This document shows, piece by piece, positions 17,832-27,481 of a stretch of DNA of 64,000 nt. The stretch covers positions 4,043,674 to 4,107,673 of the forward strand of contig NZ_CP015698.1 of the NCBI RefSeq assembly GCF_002163715.1, read 5' to 3'. This DNA is from Curvibacter sp. AEP1-3. Its GTDB lineage: Bacteria > Pseudomonadota > Gammaproteobacteria > Burkholderiales > Burkholderiaceae_C. Position numbers and translations under genes: made by a program. Positions within the stretch are counted from its first letter, which is position 1. Every line of letters starts with the position of its first letter. Under the pieces are notes generated by a model, which had not been told where the DNA came from, did not search any database, and worked only from the letters and a program-made list of their open reading frames with translations.

Positions 17832-18875
17832 GTGGACATGAACGACAACCAAATATTATCGACGTTCCAGGAACTCACCCCTGCGGTGCCGGCTGCGCAG
17901 CCTGCACCGGTGCTGGTGTTTGATGCCTGCCACATCGGTGTCGTGCTGCGGGCGGTGTTGTTTGTGGAGCTGTCTCTCTCGGTGGTGTGCATGTTTGCCG
18001 CTGCCGGTCTGTGGGATTGGATAGCGCGTCTGGCTCTGGTGACCGGTGCAGCTTTGCCCGGCACGTTGGCGTGGCTGTTGTCCGCCTGCATTGCCAAGCG
18101 TTGGCTGGCACGCATGCCCAAGTCTGCCCAATATGCACTGGCCATTTCGCTGGGCGGGGTCGCCGGTTTGTATGGCTGCGGCTTGCTGGCTCTGTCAGGT
18201 CTCGTTGAGAGCCCGCCCTGGGTGCCCAGTTTCTTCTCCGGCGCCTTGTTGTCCAGCCTGTTGGTCGCAGCGTTGGTCATGCGCGCCAAAGGCCGCACTC
18301 CCGCAGATACCGCGGCCCGTCTCGCGGAGCTGCAATCGCGCATCCGGCCGCATTTTTTGTTCAATACTCTCAATAGCGCGATCGCACTGGTGCGGGCCGA
18401 ACCTGCCAAGGCAGAGGCGTTGCTGGAAGACCTGAGCGACTTGTTTCGCCATGCGCTCAAGGACCCCGGCAGTTCGGTCACTTTGGGCGAGGAGCTGTCG
18501 CTTGCGCAACGCTATCTGGCTATTGAGCAGGTGCGCTTCGGTGACCGCCTGCGGGTGCAGTGGGATCTGGACCCGCTGGCAGATGGCGCCCATTTGCCTC
18601 CCTTGATCTTGCAACCGCTGGTTGAAAATGCGGTCTGCCACGGCGTGGAGCCCAGCAACACGGGAGCGTCCGTCAAAATATCGACACGTTGCAAAGGCTC
18701 GGTGGTGGTGATCAAAGTCACCAACACGGTGCCGGCCGGGCAGGGCGCTCGGGGTCATGGCTTGGCGTTGCGCAACGTGCAGGAGCGGCTGGCCTTGTTG
18801 CATGATGTGCAGGGCCAATTTAAGAGCGGCCTGAAAGATGGTGTGTACCAAGTGCGTATGGAGGTGCCTTTATGA
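17832..18875 (+). CDS. algZ: LytS/AlgZ-type sensor histidine kinase
   Basis: About 347 residues. Four membrane segments fill residues 30-150; the kinase part has the LytS/YehU-type phospho-acceptor region IRPHFLFNTLNSAIAL and the ATP-binding LILQPLVENAVCHGV. The GTG start has AAGGAG 10 nt upstream; an ATG two codons later is 16 nt away. The stop overlaps the response regulator start (ATGA). By synteny with argH and the hem genes it corresponds to AlgZ/FimS, which with AlgR controls surface and biofilm genes in Pseudomonas; the role here is unknown. Confidence 0.87.
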   Translation: MDMNDNQILSTFQELTPAVPAAQPAPVLVFDACHIGVVLRAVLFVELSLSVVCMFAAAGLWDWIARLALVTGAALPGTLAWLLSACIAKRWLARMPKSAQYALAISLGGVAGLYGCGLLALSGLVESPPWVPSFFSGALLSSLLVAALVMRAKGRTPADTAARLAELQSRIRPHFLFNTLNSAIALVRAEPAKAEALLEDLSDLFRHALKDPGSSVTLGEELSLAQRYLAIEQVRFGDRLRVQWDLDPLADGAHLPPLILQPLVENAVCHGVEPSNTGASVKISTRCKGSVVVIKVTNTVPAGQGARGHGLALRNVQERLALLHDVQGQFKSGLKDGVYQVRMEVPL

Positions 18876-19636
18876 CTGCAATGCAGCCTGACACCCTGTT
18901 GCGGGTGATGCTGGTGGATGACGAGCCCCTGGCCCGGGCCCGCATGCGCACCTTGCTCGGCGACTGCACCCATCCTGCTGTCCATGTAGCCGCTGAAGCC
19001 CCTAACGCCGAGCAGGCTGCTGCCTTGCTGCGCCAGCAACCGGTGGATCTGGTGTTTTTGGATATCCATATGCCGGGCAACAGTGGCCTGACCCTGGCCC
19101 AGACATTGCGCACTCTGCAGCACCCGCCTGCGATTGTGTTTGTGACGGCACATGCCGAGCATGCAGTGGCGGCTTTCGATCTGGAAGCGGTGGACTACCT
19201 CACCAAACCCGTACGCTTGGAGCGCTTGCAGGCGGCGCTACAAAAAGCGGAGCGCTTCGCGCAAGCCCGACGGGCGCTACAGGCCGATTTGGCCAGTGAA
19301 GAGGTACTGATCATCCAGGAGCGCAACCGGACAGAGCGGGTGCCTTTGACGCAGGTTCTCTACTTCAAGGCAGAGCTCAAATACATCACGGTACGCACGG
19401 CCACACGCAGCTACATCCTGGATGGCGCCTTGAACGACTTGGAAGAAAAACACGGTGGCCAGTTCATCCGCATCCACCGCAATGCACTGGTGGCCCGCAA
19501 GATGGTGCGATCACTGGAAAAGCATTTCGATGCTGAAGAGGGCGAAGGCTGGGCGGTGAGGCTGCAGGGGCTGGACGAGCTGCTGTCGGTATCCCGCCGG
19601 CAACTGCCCTCGGTGAGGGCACTGATTTCTCAATGA
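18872..19636 (+). CDS. algR: LytTR-family response regulator, AlgR-like
   Basis: 254 residues. Receiver domain with MLVDDEPLARARMRTLL, phospho-acceptor Asp in LVFLDIHMPGNSG and FVTAHAEHAVAAFDLEAVDY; C-terminal LytTR DNA-binding domain (LYFKAELKYITVRTATRSYI, FIRIHRNALV). Overlaps algZ upstream and the solute-binding gene downstream by four bases each, so all three are translationally coupled. Confidence 0.92.
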   Translation: MTAMQPDTLLRVMLVDDEPLARARMRTLLGDCTHPAVHVAAEAPNAEQAAALLRQQPVDLVFLDIHMPGNSGLTLAQTLRTLQHPPAIVFVTAHAEHAVAAFDLEAVDYLTKPVRLERLQAALQKAERFAQARRALQADLASEEVLIIQERNRTERVPLTQVLYFKAELKYITVRTATRSYILDGALNDLEEKHGGQFIRIHRNALVARKMVRSLEKHFDAEEGEGWAVRLQGLDELLSVSRRQLPSVRALISQ

Positions 19637-20400
19637 ATTTGCGTCGCGCTTTTTGTATCGCGGGGCTGGCAGGTCTGGTGTTGGCAAGCTCCACGTGGGC
19701 TCAGAAGCCGACTGACAAGCCTGCTGTCACCAAGGTCCGCATCGGCGCTGAAGACGATTGGCGCCCCTACGCGTATGTGCAAGCGGGCCAACCTGCCGGC
19801 TTTGCGGTGGACTTGGTCCGTGCGGCATGGGAGGCGGCAGGGGTAGAGGTGGAGTTGGTCCCCTTGCCGTACGCGCGCTGTATGCGCGAGGTGGAGGCGG
19901 GAAAGCTCGCCGGTTGTTTCGATACGCTGCGTGACGCCCGCACTGAAGACAAATACCTCTGGCACAAGTACCACCTGTTTCGTGCACGCATCGGCATCTA
20001 TGGCCGCAGTGACGGACCTGCAGATCCCGTGAATGTGCAGGCTTTACGGGGTAAGCGAGTAGGGGTGACGAATGGTTACGACTACGGTACCGCCTTTGAT
20101 GACGACCCGACCATGGTGCGGGACGTGGCAGCCTCCGACCTGACCTCCCTGCGCAAACTGGTTGCCGGGCGGGTGGACTATGCGTTGGTGTTTGACCGGG
20201 TCGCTACTGAAATCGCGGCCAACAACCCGACCTTGGGCCAAGGGTTCAGGCTGCGAGGTGTCCTGCTGGAGCCCAGCTTGTATCTCTCGTTTTCCAAGAA
20301 GTTTCCCGGCGTTGAGCCATTGATTGCCCGCTTTGATGCCGGTTTGGACAAGATCCGCAAGAACGGTGAATACGCACGCATTGAGGCTCGTTGGCGTTGA
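19633..20400 (+). CDS. family 3 extracellular solute-binding protein (orphan)
   Basis: 255 residues with a signal peptide (to STWAQ). The fold of amino-acid-type periplasmic binding proteins is seen in GAEDDWRPYAYVQAGQPAGF, AVDLVRAAWEAAG, GCFDTLRDARTEDKY and RGKRVGVTNGYDYG. No permease or ATPase gene is nearby, and the ATGA overlap with algR suggests it may serve as a sensor input to the AlgZR pair rather than transport. That role is inference. A strong terminator follows. Confidence 0.85.
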   Translation: MNLRRAFCIAGLAGLVLASSTWAQKPTDKPAVTKVRIGAEDDWRPYAYVQAGQPAGFAVDLVRAAWEAAGVEVELVPLPYARCMREVEAGKLAGCFDTLRDARTEDKYLWHKYHLFRARIGIYGRSDGPADPVNVQALRGKRVGVTNGYDYGTAFDDDPTMVRDVAASDLTSLRKLVAGRVDYALVFDRVATEIAANNPTLGQGFRLRGVLLEPSLYLSFSKKFPGVEPLIARFDAGLDKIRKNGEYARIEARWR

Positions 20401-20417
20401 GGTTGGACCGGTTCGTG

Positions 20418-20457
20418 CCGCAATAAAAAAGGGCCCTGAGGCCCTTTTTTATTGCGG
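20418..20457. terminator. bidirectional terminator between the solute-binding gene and ppc
   Basis: Perfect 18-bp stem CCGCAATAAAAAAGGGCC, loop CTGA, GGCCCTTTTTTATTGCGG. Placed between convergent genes. Confidence 0.9.
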
Positions 20458-20469
20458 GAGATCGCACTG

Positions 20470-23292
20470 TCAGCCTGTGTTGCGCAGGCCGGCAGCAATG
20501 CCGTTGATGGAGATGTGGATACCGCGCTGCACCCGTTCGTCCGCCTTGCCTTCGCGGTAGCGCCGCACCAGCTCCACTTGCAGGTGGTGCAAGGGGTCGA
20601 TGTAGGGGAAACGGTGGCGGATGGAGCGCTGTAATGCGGCGTTGTTGGCCAAGCGGTTCTTTTCACCGGTGATAGTGGCTAGCGCTTGGGCGGTGCCATG
20701 CCACTCAGCTTCGATGGCCGTGAAAATCTTCTTGCGCAAGCGCGCATCGCCCACCAGCTCGGAATAGCGCGAAGCCAAGGCCAAGTCGCTCTTGGCCATC
20801 ACCATGTCCATGTTGGAGAGCAGGGTGCGGAAGAAGGGCCACTGCTTGTACATCTTTTGCAGCAGCGCCACGCGTTCTTTTTGCTCAGCGGCGGTGCCGT
20901 TGCCGATGAACTGTTGCACGGCAGAGCCGAAGCCGAACCAGCCGGGCAGCGTCAAGCGGCACTGGCCCCAGCTGAAGCCCCAGGGGATCGCGCGCAGGTC
21001 TTCAATGCGCTGCGACGCCTTGCGCGATGCGGGGCGGGAGCCGATGTTGAGTTCTGCAATTTCACGCAGCGGGGTGGAGCTGAAAAAGTACTCGGTGAAG
21101 CCGGGGGTTTCGTATACCAGCGCCCGGTACGCCGACATGCTGTTTTGCGACAGCTCGGCAGCGGCCTCCAGAAAGGCTTTGGTAGCCGACTTGGTGGGTT
21201 GCAACAAAGTGGCTTCCAAGGTGGCGGCGACCAGGGTCTCCAGGTTGCGACGCCCGATTTCAGGGTTGGCGTATTTGGAGCCGATCACTTCGCCTTGTTC
21301 GGTCAGGCGGATCTGACCACGCACGGTGCCGGGGGGCTGGGCCAGGATGGCCTGGTAGCTCGGGCCGCCGCCGCGACCCACGGTGCCGCCACGGCCGTGG
21401 AACATGCGCAGCTGGATCTTGTGTTGGGCAGCCAGCACGTCAAACAATTCGACCAAGGCGATTTCTGCCCGGTACAGCTCCCAGTTGCTGGTGAAGATGC
21501 CGCCGTCCTTGTTGGAGTCGGAGTAGCCCAGCATGATGTCCTGCTCGCCACCGCTGCGTTTGACCAACTCGGCCACGCCGGGCAGCGCGTAGAACTCACG
21601 CATGATGGGCGCAGCGTTGCGCAGGTCTTCAATGGTCTCGAACAGAGGCACCACGATCAGATCGGCAGTCGCTTCAGCGTCCAGGGTGCCGCGCATCAGG
21701 CCGACTTCCTTTTGCAGCAGCAGGACTTCCAGCAAGTCGCTCACGGTTTCGGTGTGGCTGATGATGTAGTGACGGATGGCTTCATGGCCGAAGCGCTCGC
21801 GCATGACCTTGGCCATGGCAAAAATCGCCAACTCACCCTGCGCATGGGCCGAGTAGGCCACGCCATGCACGCTCAAGGGGCGTGCGTCATTGAGCAGGCC
21901 TAGCAGCAGGCTGCGTTTTTCTTCTTCGCTCAAGCTGCTGTAGTCGGCATGCACCCGGGCGGTGGACAGCAACTCGGCGACCACTTCTTCGTGTTTGTCA
22001 GAGCTCTGGCGCAAGTCAACCGTGGCCAAGTGGAAGCCGAACACCTCTACCGCGCGAATCAAGGGATGCAGGCGTTGGGCCGTGAGTGCAGCGCCGTGGT
22101 TGGCTTTGAGGGAGGCCTCGATCACACGCAGGTCCGCTACAAAGTCTTCAGCCAGCACATACGGGTTTTGCGGTGCCACGGCGTGACGCGCAGCTTCGGT
22201 ACCGGTCAGTTCCTTGAGGGTGGCAGCCAAGCGCGCGTACATGCCGGTCAGGGCACGGCGGTAGGGCTCGTCCTTGCGGTGGGCGTTCTGGTCGGGCGAG
22301 CTTTCGGCCAGGGCTTGCATCTCGGGGGTGCAGTCGGCCAGCATGGCGGAGATGGACAGCTCACCGCCCAGGTAATGCACCTCGGTCAAGTAGTGGCGCA
22401 GGGCCACCTCTGCCTGGCGGCGCAGGGCGTATTCCAGAGTCTGTGCACTGACGTTGGGGTTGCCATCGCGGTCACCGCCTATCCATTGGCCCATGCGCAA
22501 AAAGCTGTGCACCGGCTGGTTGCCCAGCATGTCTTCGAGGTCGGCGTAGAGCTTGGGGATTTCGCGCAGGAAGGTGGACTCGTAATAGCTCAGGGCGTTT
22601 TCAATCTCGTCGGCCACGGTCAGCTTGGAGAAGCGCAACAGGCGGGTCTGCCAGAGCTGCATGACGCGGGCCCGCATCTGGGCTTCATTGGCCGCCAGTT
22701 CTTTGGGGGTGAGTGCGTCTTTTTTGCTGTCGACGATGCTGGCGCGTTGCTTGATCTCATCGCGCTGGGTCAGCAGTTGGGCGATGTCACGCTCTGCATC
22801 CAGAATGCTCTTGCGTTGCACTTCGGTGGGGTGAGCCGTGAGCACCGGGGACACAAAGCTTTGGGCGAGTGTGTTGGAAATTGCCTTGGGCGCAATGCCA
22901 GCCCAGCGCAGGCGGGACATGGCAACTTCAATGCTGCCTTCCTGGGTATCACCGGCACGCTCGTGGATGGCACGGCGGCGGATATGGTGGCGGTCTTCGG
23001 CGAGGTTGGCGAGGTGCGAAAAATAGGTGAATGCGCGGATCACGCTTACCGTCTGGTCGCCAGACAGGCTCTTGAGCAATTTTTTGAGGGCCTTGTCGGC
23101 TTCCTGGTCGGCATCCCTACGGAAGGCCACCGACAGGGTACGGATTTTTTCGATGAGCTCATAAGCGTCAACACCTTCCTGCTCCCGGATCACATCCCCC
23201 AGAATGCGCCCAAGGAGGCGGATGTCTTCTACCAAGGGACGCTCGTTGTCTTTTGCGCGCTTGGCCGTTTCTGCGGCAGGTGCTTTATTCAT
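20470..23292 (-). CDS. ppc: phosphoenolpyruvate carboxylase
   Basis: 940 residues, full length. Anaplerotic carboxylation of PEP to oxaloacetate. Catalytic signatures are [27 protein letters not shown] and [16 protein letters not shown]; the conserved C-terminal end is RNTG. Divergent from hemC across 97 nt; the ppc-hemC-hemD arrangement recurs in Burkholderiales. Confidence 0.97.
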   Translation of the reverse strand: MNKAPAAETAKRAKDNERPLVEDIRLLGRILGDVIREQEGVDAYELIEKIRTLSVAFRRDADQEADKALKKLLKSLSGDQTVSVIRAFTYFSHLANLAEDRHHIRRRAIHERAGDTQEGSIEVAMSRLRWAGIAPKAISNTLAQSFVSPVLTAHPTEVQRKSILDAERDIAQLLTQRDEIKQRASIVDSKKDALTPKELAANEAQMRARVMQLWQTRLLRFSKLTVADEIENALSYYESTFLREIPKLYADLEDMLGNQPVHSFLRMGQWIGGDRDGNPNVSAQTLEYALRRQAEVALRHYLTEVHYLGGELSISAMLADCTPEMQALAESSPDQNAHRKDEPYRRALTGMYARLAATLKELTGTEAARHAVAPQNPYVLAEDFVADLRVIEASLKANHGAALTAQRLHPLIRAVEVFGFHLATVDLRQSSDKHEEVVAELLSTARVHADYSSLSEEEKRSLLLGLLNDARPLSVHGVAYSAHAQGELAIFAMAKVMRERFGHEAIRHYIISHTETVSDLLEVLLLQKEVGLMRGTLDAEATADLIVVPLFETIEDLRNAAPIMREFYALPGVAELVKRSGGEQDIMLGYSDSNKDGGIFTSNWELYRAEIALVELFDVLAAQHKIQLRMFHGRGGTVGRGGGPSYQAILAQPPGTVRGQIRLTEQGEVIGSKYANPEIGRRNLETLVAATLEATLLQPTKSATKAFLEAAAELSQNSMSAYRALVYETPGFTEYFFSSTPLREIAELNIGSRPASRKASQRIEDLRAIPWGFSWGQCRLTLPGWFGFGSAVQQFIGNGTAAEQKERVALLQKMYKQWPFFRTLLSNMDMVMAKSDLALASRYSELVGDARLRKKIFTAIEAEWHGTAQALATITGEKNRLANNAALQRSIRHRFPYIDPLHHLQVELVRRYREGKADERVQRGIHISINGIAAGLRNTG

Positions 23293-23389
23293 AGGTCTGG
23301 GAGTGATGTGAGAGAGGCTTCGGATGAAGCAAGGAACGCGCCCATGCTAGCATCGAAGGCATATTTTCGATTACAGCCGAGTTACGATT

Positions 23390-24301
23390 TTGCCCACTTT
23401 TACGATCGCCACCCGGGAGAGCCGTTTGGCACTCTGGCAAGCAGAACATGTCAAAGCCCTTCTCGAGCGAAGCGGGGCCTCGGTGTCCCTGTTGGGCATG
23501 ACGACTAAAGGTGACCAGATTCTGGACCGTTCTCTCAGCAAAGTCGGAGGCAAGGGCCTCTTCGTCAAGGAGCTGGAAGTTGCTCTCGAAGAAGGCCGTG
23601 CTGACCTCGCGGTCCATTCCCTCAAAGACGTCCCGATGGAGTTGCCCGAAGGGTTTGCGCTGGCCTGCGTGATGGAGCGTGAAGACCCGCGCGACGCCTG
23701 GGTGTCCGGCACCTATGCCAGCGTCATGGATTTGCCGAAGGGTGCCGTGGTGGGCACATCCAGTTTGCGCCGTGTGGCCTTGCTACGCGCCATCCGCCCG
23801 GACCTGAAAATCGAACCTCTGCGGGGTAACCTGGACACCCGTTTGCGCAAGCTGGACGAAGGTTTGTACGACGGCATCGTGTTGGCTGCTGCCGGACTCA
23901 AGCGTCTGGGGCTGGAGTCCCGCATTCGGGCTGTGTTTGAGCCCGAGCAAATGCTGCCTGCTGCAGGTCAGGGGGCGCTGGGTATTGAAGTCCGTGCCGG
24001 CCGGCAAGACGTGGAGGCGGCATTGCAGCACTTGGTGCACCAGCCCACCTGGCTGGCTGTGAGTGCCGAACGTGCCGTCAGCCGCATGATGGGGGGAAGT
24101 TGCTCCATGCCATTGGCGGCCTATGCCACGATTTCCGGCGCTGAACTGCATATCCGCGCAGCCTGGGGCGATGCAGAGGGTATCCAGCCGGTGGTCTATG
24201 CCCGGGCTTCCGGCCTTGCCAAAGATGCCGCAGAGGCCACTGCACTCGGCGAGCAGGTTGCCCGCGACTTGCAGGCTGCGGTTCAGGCCCAGACACGATA
24301 A
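23390..24301 (+). CDS. hemC: hydroxymethylbilane synthase (porphobilinogen deaminase)
   Basis: 303 residues. Joins four porphobilinogens into hydroxymethylbilane. N-terminal [20 protein letters not shown]; cofactor-binding Cys in [25 protein letters not shown] in the middle. The start appears to be a TTG (no in-frame ATG is near), which keeps the usual family length. First gene of the hemCDXY cluster. Confidence 0.95.
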   Translation: MPTFTIATRESRLALWQAEHVKALLERSGASVSLLGMTTKGDQILDRSLSKVGGKGLFVKELEVALEEGRADLAVHSLKDVPMELPEGFALACVMEREDPRDAWVSGTYASVMDLPKGAVVGTSSLRRVALLRAIRPDLKIEPLRGNLDTRLRKLDEGLYDGIVLAAAGLKRLGLESRIRAVFEPEQMLPAAGQGALGIEVRAGRQDVEAALQHLVHQPTWLAVSAERAVSRMMGGSCSMPLAAYATISGAELHIRAAWGDAEGIQPVVYARASGLAKDAAEATALGEQVARDLQAAVQAQTR

Positions 24302-24309
24302 GGCTACTT

Positions 24310-25104
24310 ATGCGCGTCATCATCACCCGTCCCCAAGCTGAGGCCGCTCCGTGGCTCAAGGCTTTGGATGCTGCCGGCTACACCAGCTGGAGCCTGCCGC
24401 TGATTGATATCCGTCCCGCCGCTCAGTCCGCGCTCGTGGAATCAGCGTGGAGCCGTCTGTCAGATTTTGACGCAGTGATGTTTGTCAGCCGTAATGCGGT
24501 GCATCACTTTTTTGAAGGAAAAGCGGCTGTAGCGCCCGTATTTACTGCGCAAGCAGCTATAAAAACAAGAGCATTCGTCACCGGCCCCGGCAGTTACTCG
24601 GCCCTGCAACGGGTCGGCGCGGAGCCGGGCTTTGTGGACGCGCCTGACTTCCATGCAGGGCAGTTTGATTCCGAAGCCTTGTGGGCCGTAGTGCGAAGCC
24701 GGGTCACGCCCGGTTACCGGGTGTTGATTGTTCGCGGTAGCACCATTGACGAAGGCGCCAGCGATGAAGGCTCCGGGCGCGACTGGTTTGCACGGCAGGT
24801 GATGGATGCCGGTGGTGAGGTCGAGTTTGTGGTGTCCTATGAACGCCAGCGCCCACAATGGGACGCATCCACCTTCGCACAGGCCCAAGCCGCTGCCACC
24901 GATGGCACGGTGTGGGTGTTCAGCAGTTCTGAGGCCATCCGCAACCTGCAGCATGCCTGCCCCGGCGTCAGTTGGGCGCAAGCTCAAGCGGTGGTGACCC
25001 ATGCGCGCATCGGCGATGCCGCTCGGGAGGCGGGATTCGGTCGGGTGCGGGAGTCCAAGCCATTGCTGCCGGCGCTGATGGCGTCGATAGAATCCTTGCA
25101 ATGA
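24310..25104 (+). CDS. hemD: uroporphyrinogen-III synthase
   Basis: 264 residues. Cyclises hydroxymethylbilane to uroporphyrinogen III. N-terminal MRVIITRPQAEAAPWLKALD, then FDAVMFVSRNAVHHFF, and VWVFSSSEAIRNLQ in the second lobe. A repeat copy encodes the segment KAAVAPVFTAQAAIK at residues 72-86, between FVSRNAVHHFFEG and the ATGPGS-type FVTGPGSYSAL, where the family tolerates variable linkers. The stop overlaps hemX by four bases. Confidence 0.93.
   Translation: MRVIITRPQAEAAPWLKALDAAGYTSWSLPLIDIRPAAQSALVESAWSRLSDFDAVMFVSRNAVHHFFEGKAAVAPVFTAQAAIKTRAFVTGPGSYSALQRVGAEPGFVDAPDFHAGQFDSEALWAVVRSRVTPGYRVLIVRGSTIDEGASDEGSGRDWFARQVMDAGGEVEFVVSYERQRPQWDASTFAQAQAAATDGTVWVFSSSEAIRNLQHACPGVSWAQAQAVVTHARIGDAAREAGFGRVRESKPLLPALMASIESLQ
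24518..24579 (-). repeat. dispersed repeat copy in frame within hemD
   Basis: The minus strand reads TTTTTATAGCTGCTTGCGCA, then GTAAATACGGGCGCTACAGC. Two sites differ from the TAGCTGCTCGCGCA core. Read by hemD in the same frame as the S49-peptidase copy (KAxVxPVxxAxxA). Confidence 0.75.
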
Positions 25105-26165
25105 ATCCAGAAGCATCTGCCCCTGTGGCCCCCACCGTTTCTGACGCGCCCGCAGCGCCTTTCCCGGGTGCGCTTCTTCCTACGGTCAAGTCATCCCGCC
25201 GCTGGTTGCGGGGTGTTGCAGTGGTGGCCGTGGCCGGTGTTATCGGCAGCGTCTTGCTGTGGCAAAAATTGGGCAATATCCAGGAGCAGTTGGCCCGCCA
25301 GACGGCGGAGTCCGGCTCCCAGGCCGGTGAAGCCCGCGCGACCGCCAAGCAGGCTCAGGAACTGGCGATTGAAACGGCCGCCAAGTTGGCCGTGTTGGAT
25401 GCGCGACTCAGCGAAGTCGCCCTGCAACGCACTCAGCTGGAAGAGTTGATGCAAAGCCTGTCGCGCTCGCGCGACGAAAATCTGGTGGTCGACATTGAAT
25501 CTTCGCTGCGTTTGGCGCAGCAGCAGGCGCAACTGACAGGTAGCGTGGAGCCCTTGCTGGCGTCGCTCAAGTCGGCAGAGTTGCGTGTGGCCCGTGCTGC
25601 ACAGCCCCGTTTGACACCGGTGCAGCGGGCTATTGCCAAGGATGTTGCCCGTATCAAAGGCACTGCTTTGTCTGATACCCCGGCTATGCTGGTACGGCTG
25701 GACGAGTTGGTTTCTTTGGCTGACGAATTGCCGGTTGGCAATGCGTTGCAGACACCCAAGGCTGCGTCCAGTCTGCAGCGAAAGACGGATGAGACCCTCA
25801 CCGGCTGGTCCGGTCGGATGCTGGAGGTAGTGCGCGAGGAGGTACGCGGCTTGGTGCGGGTGAGCAAGATCGAGAACCCCGACGTGGCCTTGCTCTCGCC
25901 GGAACAGTCGTTTTTCGTGCGCGAAAACTTCAAGCTCAAGGTTTTGAACGCACGCTTGGGTCTGCTTTCCCGCCAGACGGATGCCGCCCGTGCAGATCTG
26001 GTTGCGGCCTCCAACTCCCTGACGCGTTATTTCGATGCCGGTTCGCGCAAAACCCAGACGGCACAAGCCGCTTTGCAGCAGTTGCAAACCCAGATGCGGA
26101 CGCTGGAAGTTCCCCGGGTGGATGAGACGCTGGCAGCGCTCGCTACTGCTGCTGCAGGACGCTGA
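25101..26165 (+). CDS. hemX: HemX-type membrane protein (putative uroporphyrinogen-III C-methyltransferase-like)
   Basis: 354 residues. Cytoplasmic Pro/Ala-rich N-terminus, one membrane segment (about residues 37-55, WLRGVAVVAVAGVIGSVLLW), then a long periplasmic helical/coiled-coil region (QLARQTAESGSQAGEARATA, ETAAKLAVLDARLSE). This is the HemX (PF04375) architecture; despite the common name there is no SAM methyltransferase motif. Overlaps hemD by four bases and precedes hemY. Confidence 0.9.
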   Translation: MNPEASAPVAPTVSDAPAAPFPGALLPTVKSSRRWLRGVAVVAVAGVIGSVLLWQKLGNIQEQLARQTAESGSQAGEARATAKQAQELAIETAAKLAVLDARLSEVALQRTQLEELMQSLSRSRDENLVVDIESSLRLAQQQAQLTGSVEPLLASLKSAELRVARAAQPRLTPVQRAIAKDVARIKGTALSDTPAMLVRLDELVSLADELPVGNALQTPKAASSLQRKTDETLTGWSGRMLEVVREEVRGLVRVSKIENPDVALLSPEQSFFVRENFKLKVLNARLGLLSRQTDAARADLVAASNSLTRYFDAGSRKTQTAQAALQQLQTQMRTLEVPRVDETLAALATAAAGR

Positions 26166-26167
26166 CC

Positions 26168-27438
26168 ATGCGCTTTGCTCTCTGGCTGATGGCCTTGTTC
26201 GGTATGGCGGTAGCGTCTGCATTGTTTGCAGGCAATAACCAAGGCACTGTGACCTTGTACTGGCCACCTTACCGGGTTGATGTGTCCTTGAACCTCGTGC
26301 TGCTGGGTCTGGCGCTGGCCTTTGTGACGCTGCACCTGGCGCTGCGAGGGATCTCCGGTCTGTTCAGCATTCCACAGCAGGCGCGCCGCTGGCGCTTGTC
26401 CTACAAAGAGCGCACCATTTATTCCGGTTTGCTGGACGCGATATCGCATTTGGTAGCCGGCCGTTTTGTGCGGGCACGCAAGGCTGCGGAGGTCGTGGTT
26501 GCGGTGGAGGATGCCATGCTCTCCAGCGGAGACGCCTTACCCGATGCGGCGCGGCTGCGCACGCTGGCGCATTTGCTGGCCGCGGAGAGTGCGCACGCAT
26601 TGCAAGACCGTGGCACACGCGAAACCCATTTTCAGCGGGCGTTGGAGGAAGCTGGCAGCAAGGATGCGAGTGACCTGCGCGATGGTGTTCAGCTGCGTGC
26701 AGCCCGCTGGGCCCTCGAAGACCGGGATTCCACCGGAGCCGTCCAATGGCTGGAGCAACTGCCCGTGGGTACCGCACGATTGCCTTGCGATTGCGTTTCA
26801 AGGCAGCGCGTCAGGCCCGCAATACGCGGGTGGCGCTGGACTCAGCCCGTGTACTGACCAAGCACCGTGCGTTCTCGGAAGTTGCTGGTGCCGGCATCGT
26901 GCGGGGCCTGGCGTTGGAACTTTTGCGTGGTGCGCATGATGCAGCGCAGTTAGAGCAGGCTTGGGGTGCACTGGATGATGTAGAGCGTTTGTTACCCGAT
27001 GTGGCGCTCGAAGCGGCAGAGAGATTGCTGCTGCTCCAAGGCGACGTGGCGACCGCCCGTTTGTGGGTGTTGCCATTGTGGCAGGGCCAAAACCCCCAGG
27101 CTTCGGCACTGGGCTATGAGCAGCGTGTGCGCCTGGTCCGGTTGCTGGAGCGCAGTTTTATGTCGGAAGAGTCCCAGCCCGATGGCGTCTGGCTGTCGCG
27201 TATTGAGGCCGCCCAGATGGCGCAGCCCGGTGACCCGCTGCTGCAATACCTCGCAGGGGTACTGTGTGTACGTTTGTCCCTGTGGGGCAAAGCCCAGGCA
27301 CTGCTGCGTCAGGCGATCCCCATGCTCAAAGATGCCGACATGAAGCGTCGGGCCTGGTTGGCCATGGCCGAGCTCGCAGAACACCGCTTGGACACCAAGG
27401 GGGCTGCGGACGCCTACAAAGCCGCTGCCAAGGCGTAA
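26168..27438 (+). pseudogene. hemY: hemY heme-biosynthesis-associated TPR protein, frameshifted
   Basis: The HemY sequence runs in one frame from MRFALWLMALFGMAVASALF (two N-terminal membrane segments, then TPR helices) to about QWLEQLPVGTAR. It resumes in the -1 frame at about TIALRLRFKAARQARNTRVA and continues to the normal C-terminus (ADAYKAAAKA). The junction is near 26765-26785 and is most simply explained by one missing base. No slippery heptamer is visible, so a programmed shift is unlikely; sequencing error or real inactivation remain. Together the parts give about 420 residues, the usual length. Confidence 0.85.
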
Positions 27439-27481
27439 AACCCTTGGTGACGCGCGTGCGCGTTAGGGCTATTATGGTTTC

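Noticed and set aside
26740..26800. Programmed -1 frameshift in hemY
   Set aside because: No X-XXY-YYZ slippery heptamer or following structure was found, and HemY is not known to use one.
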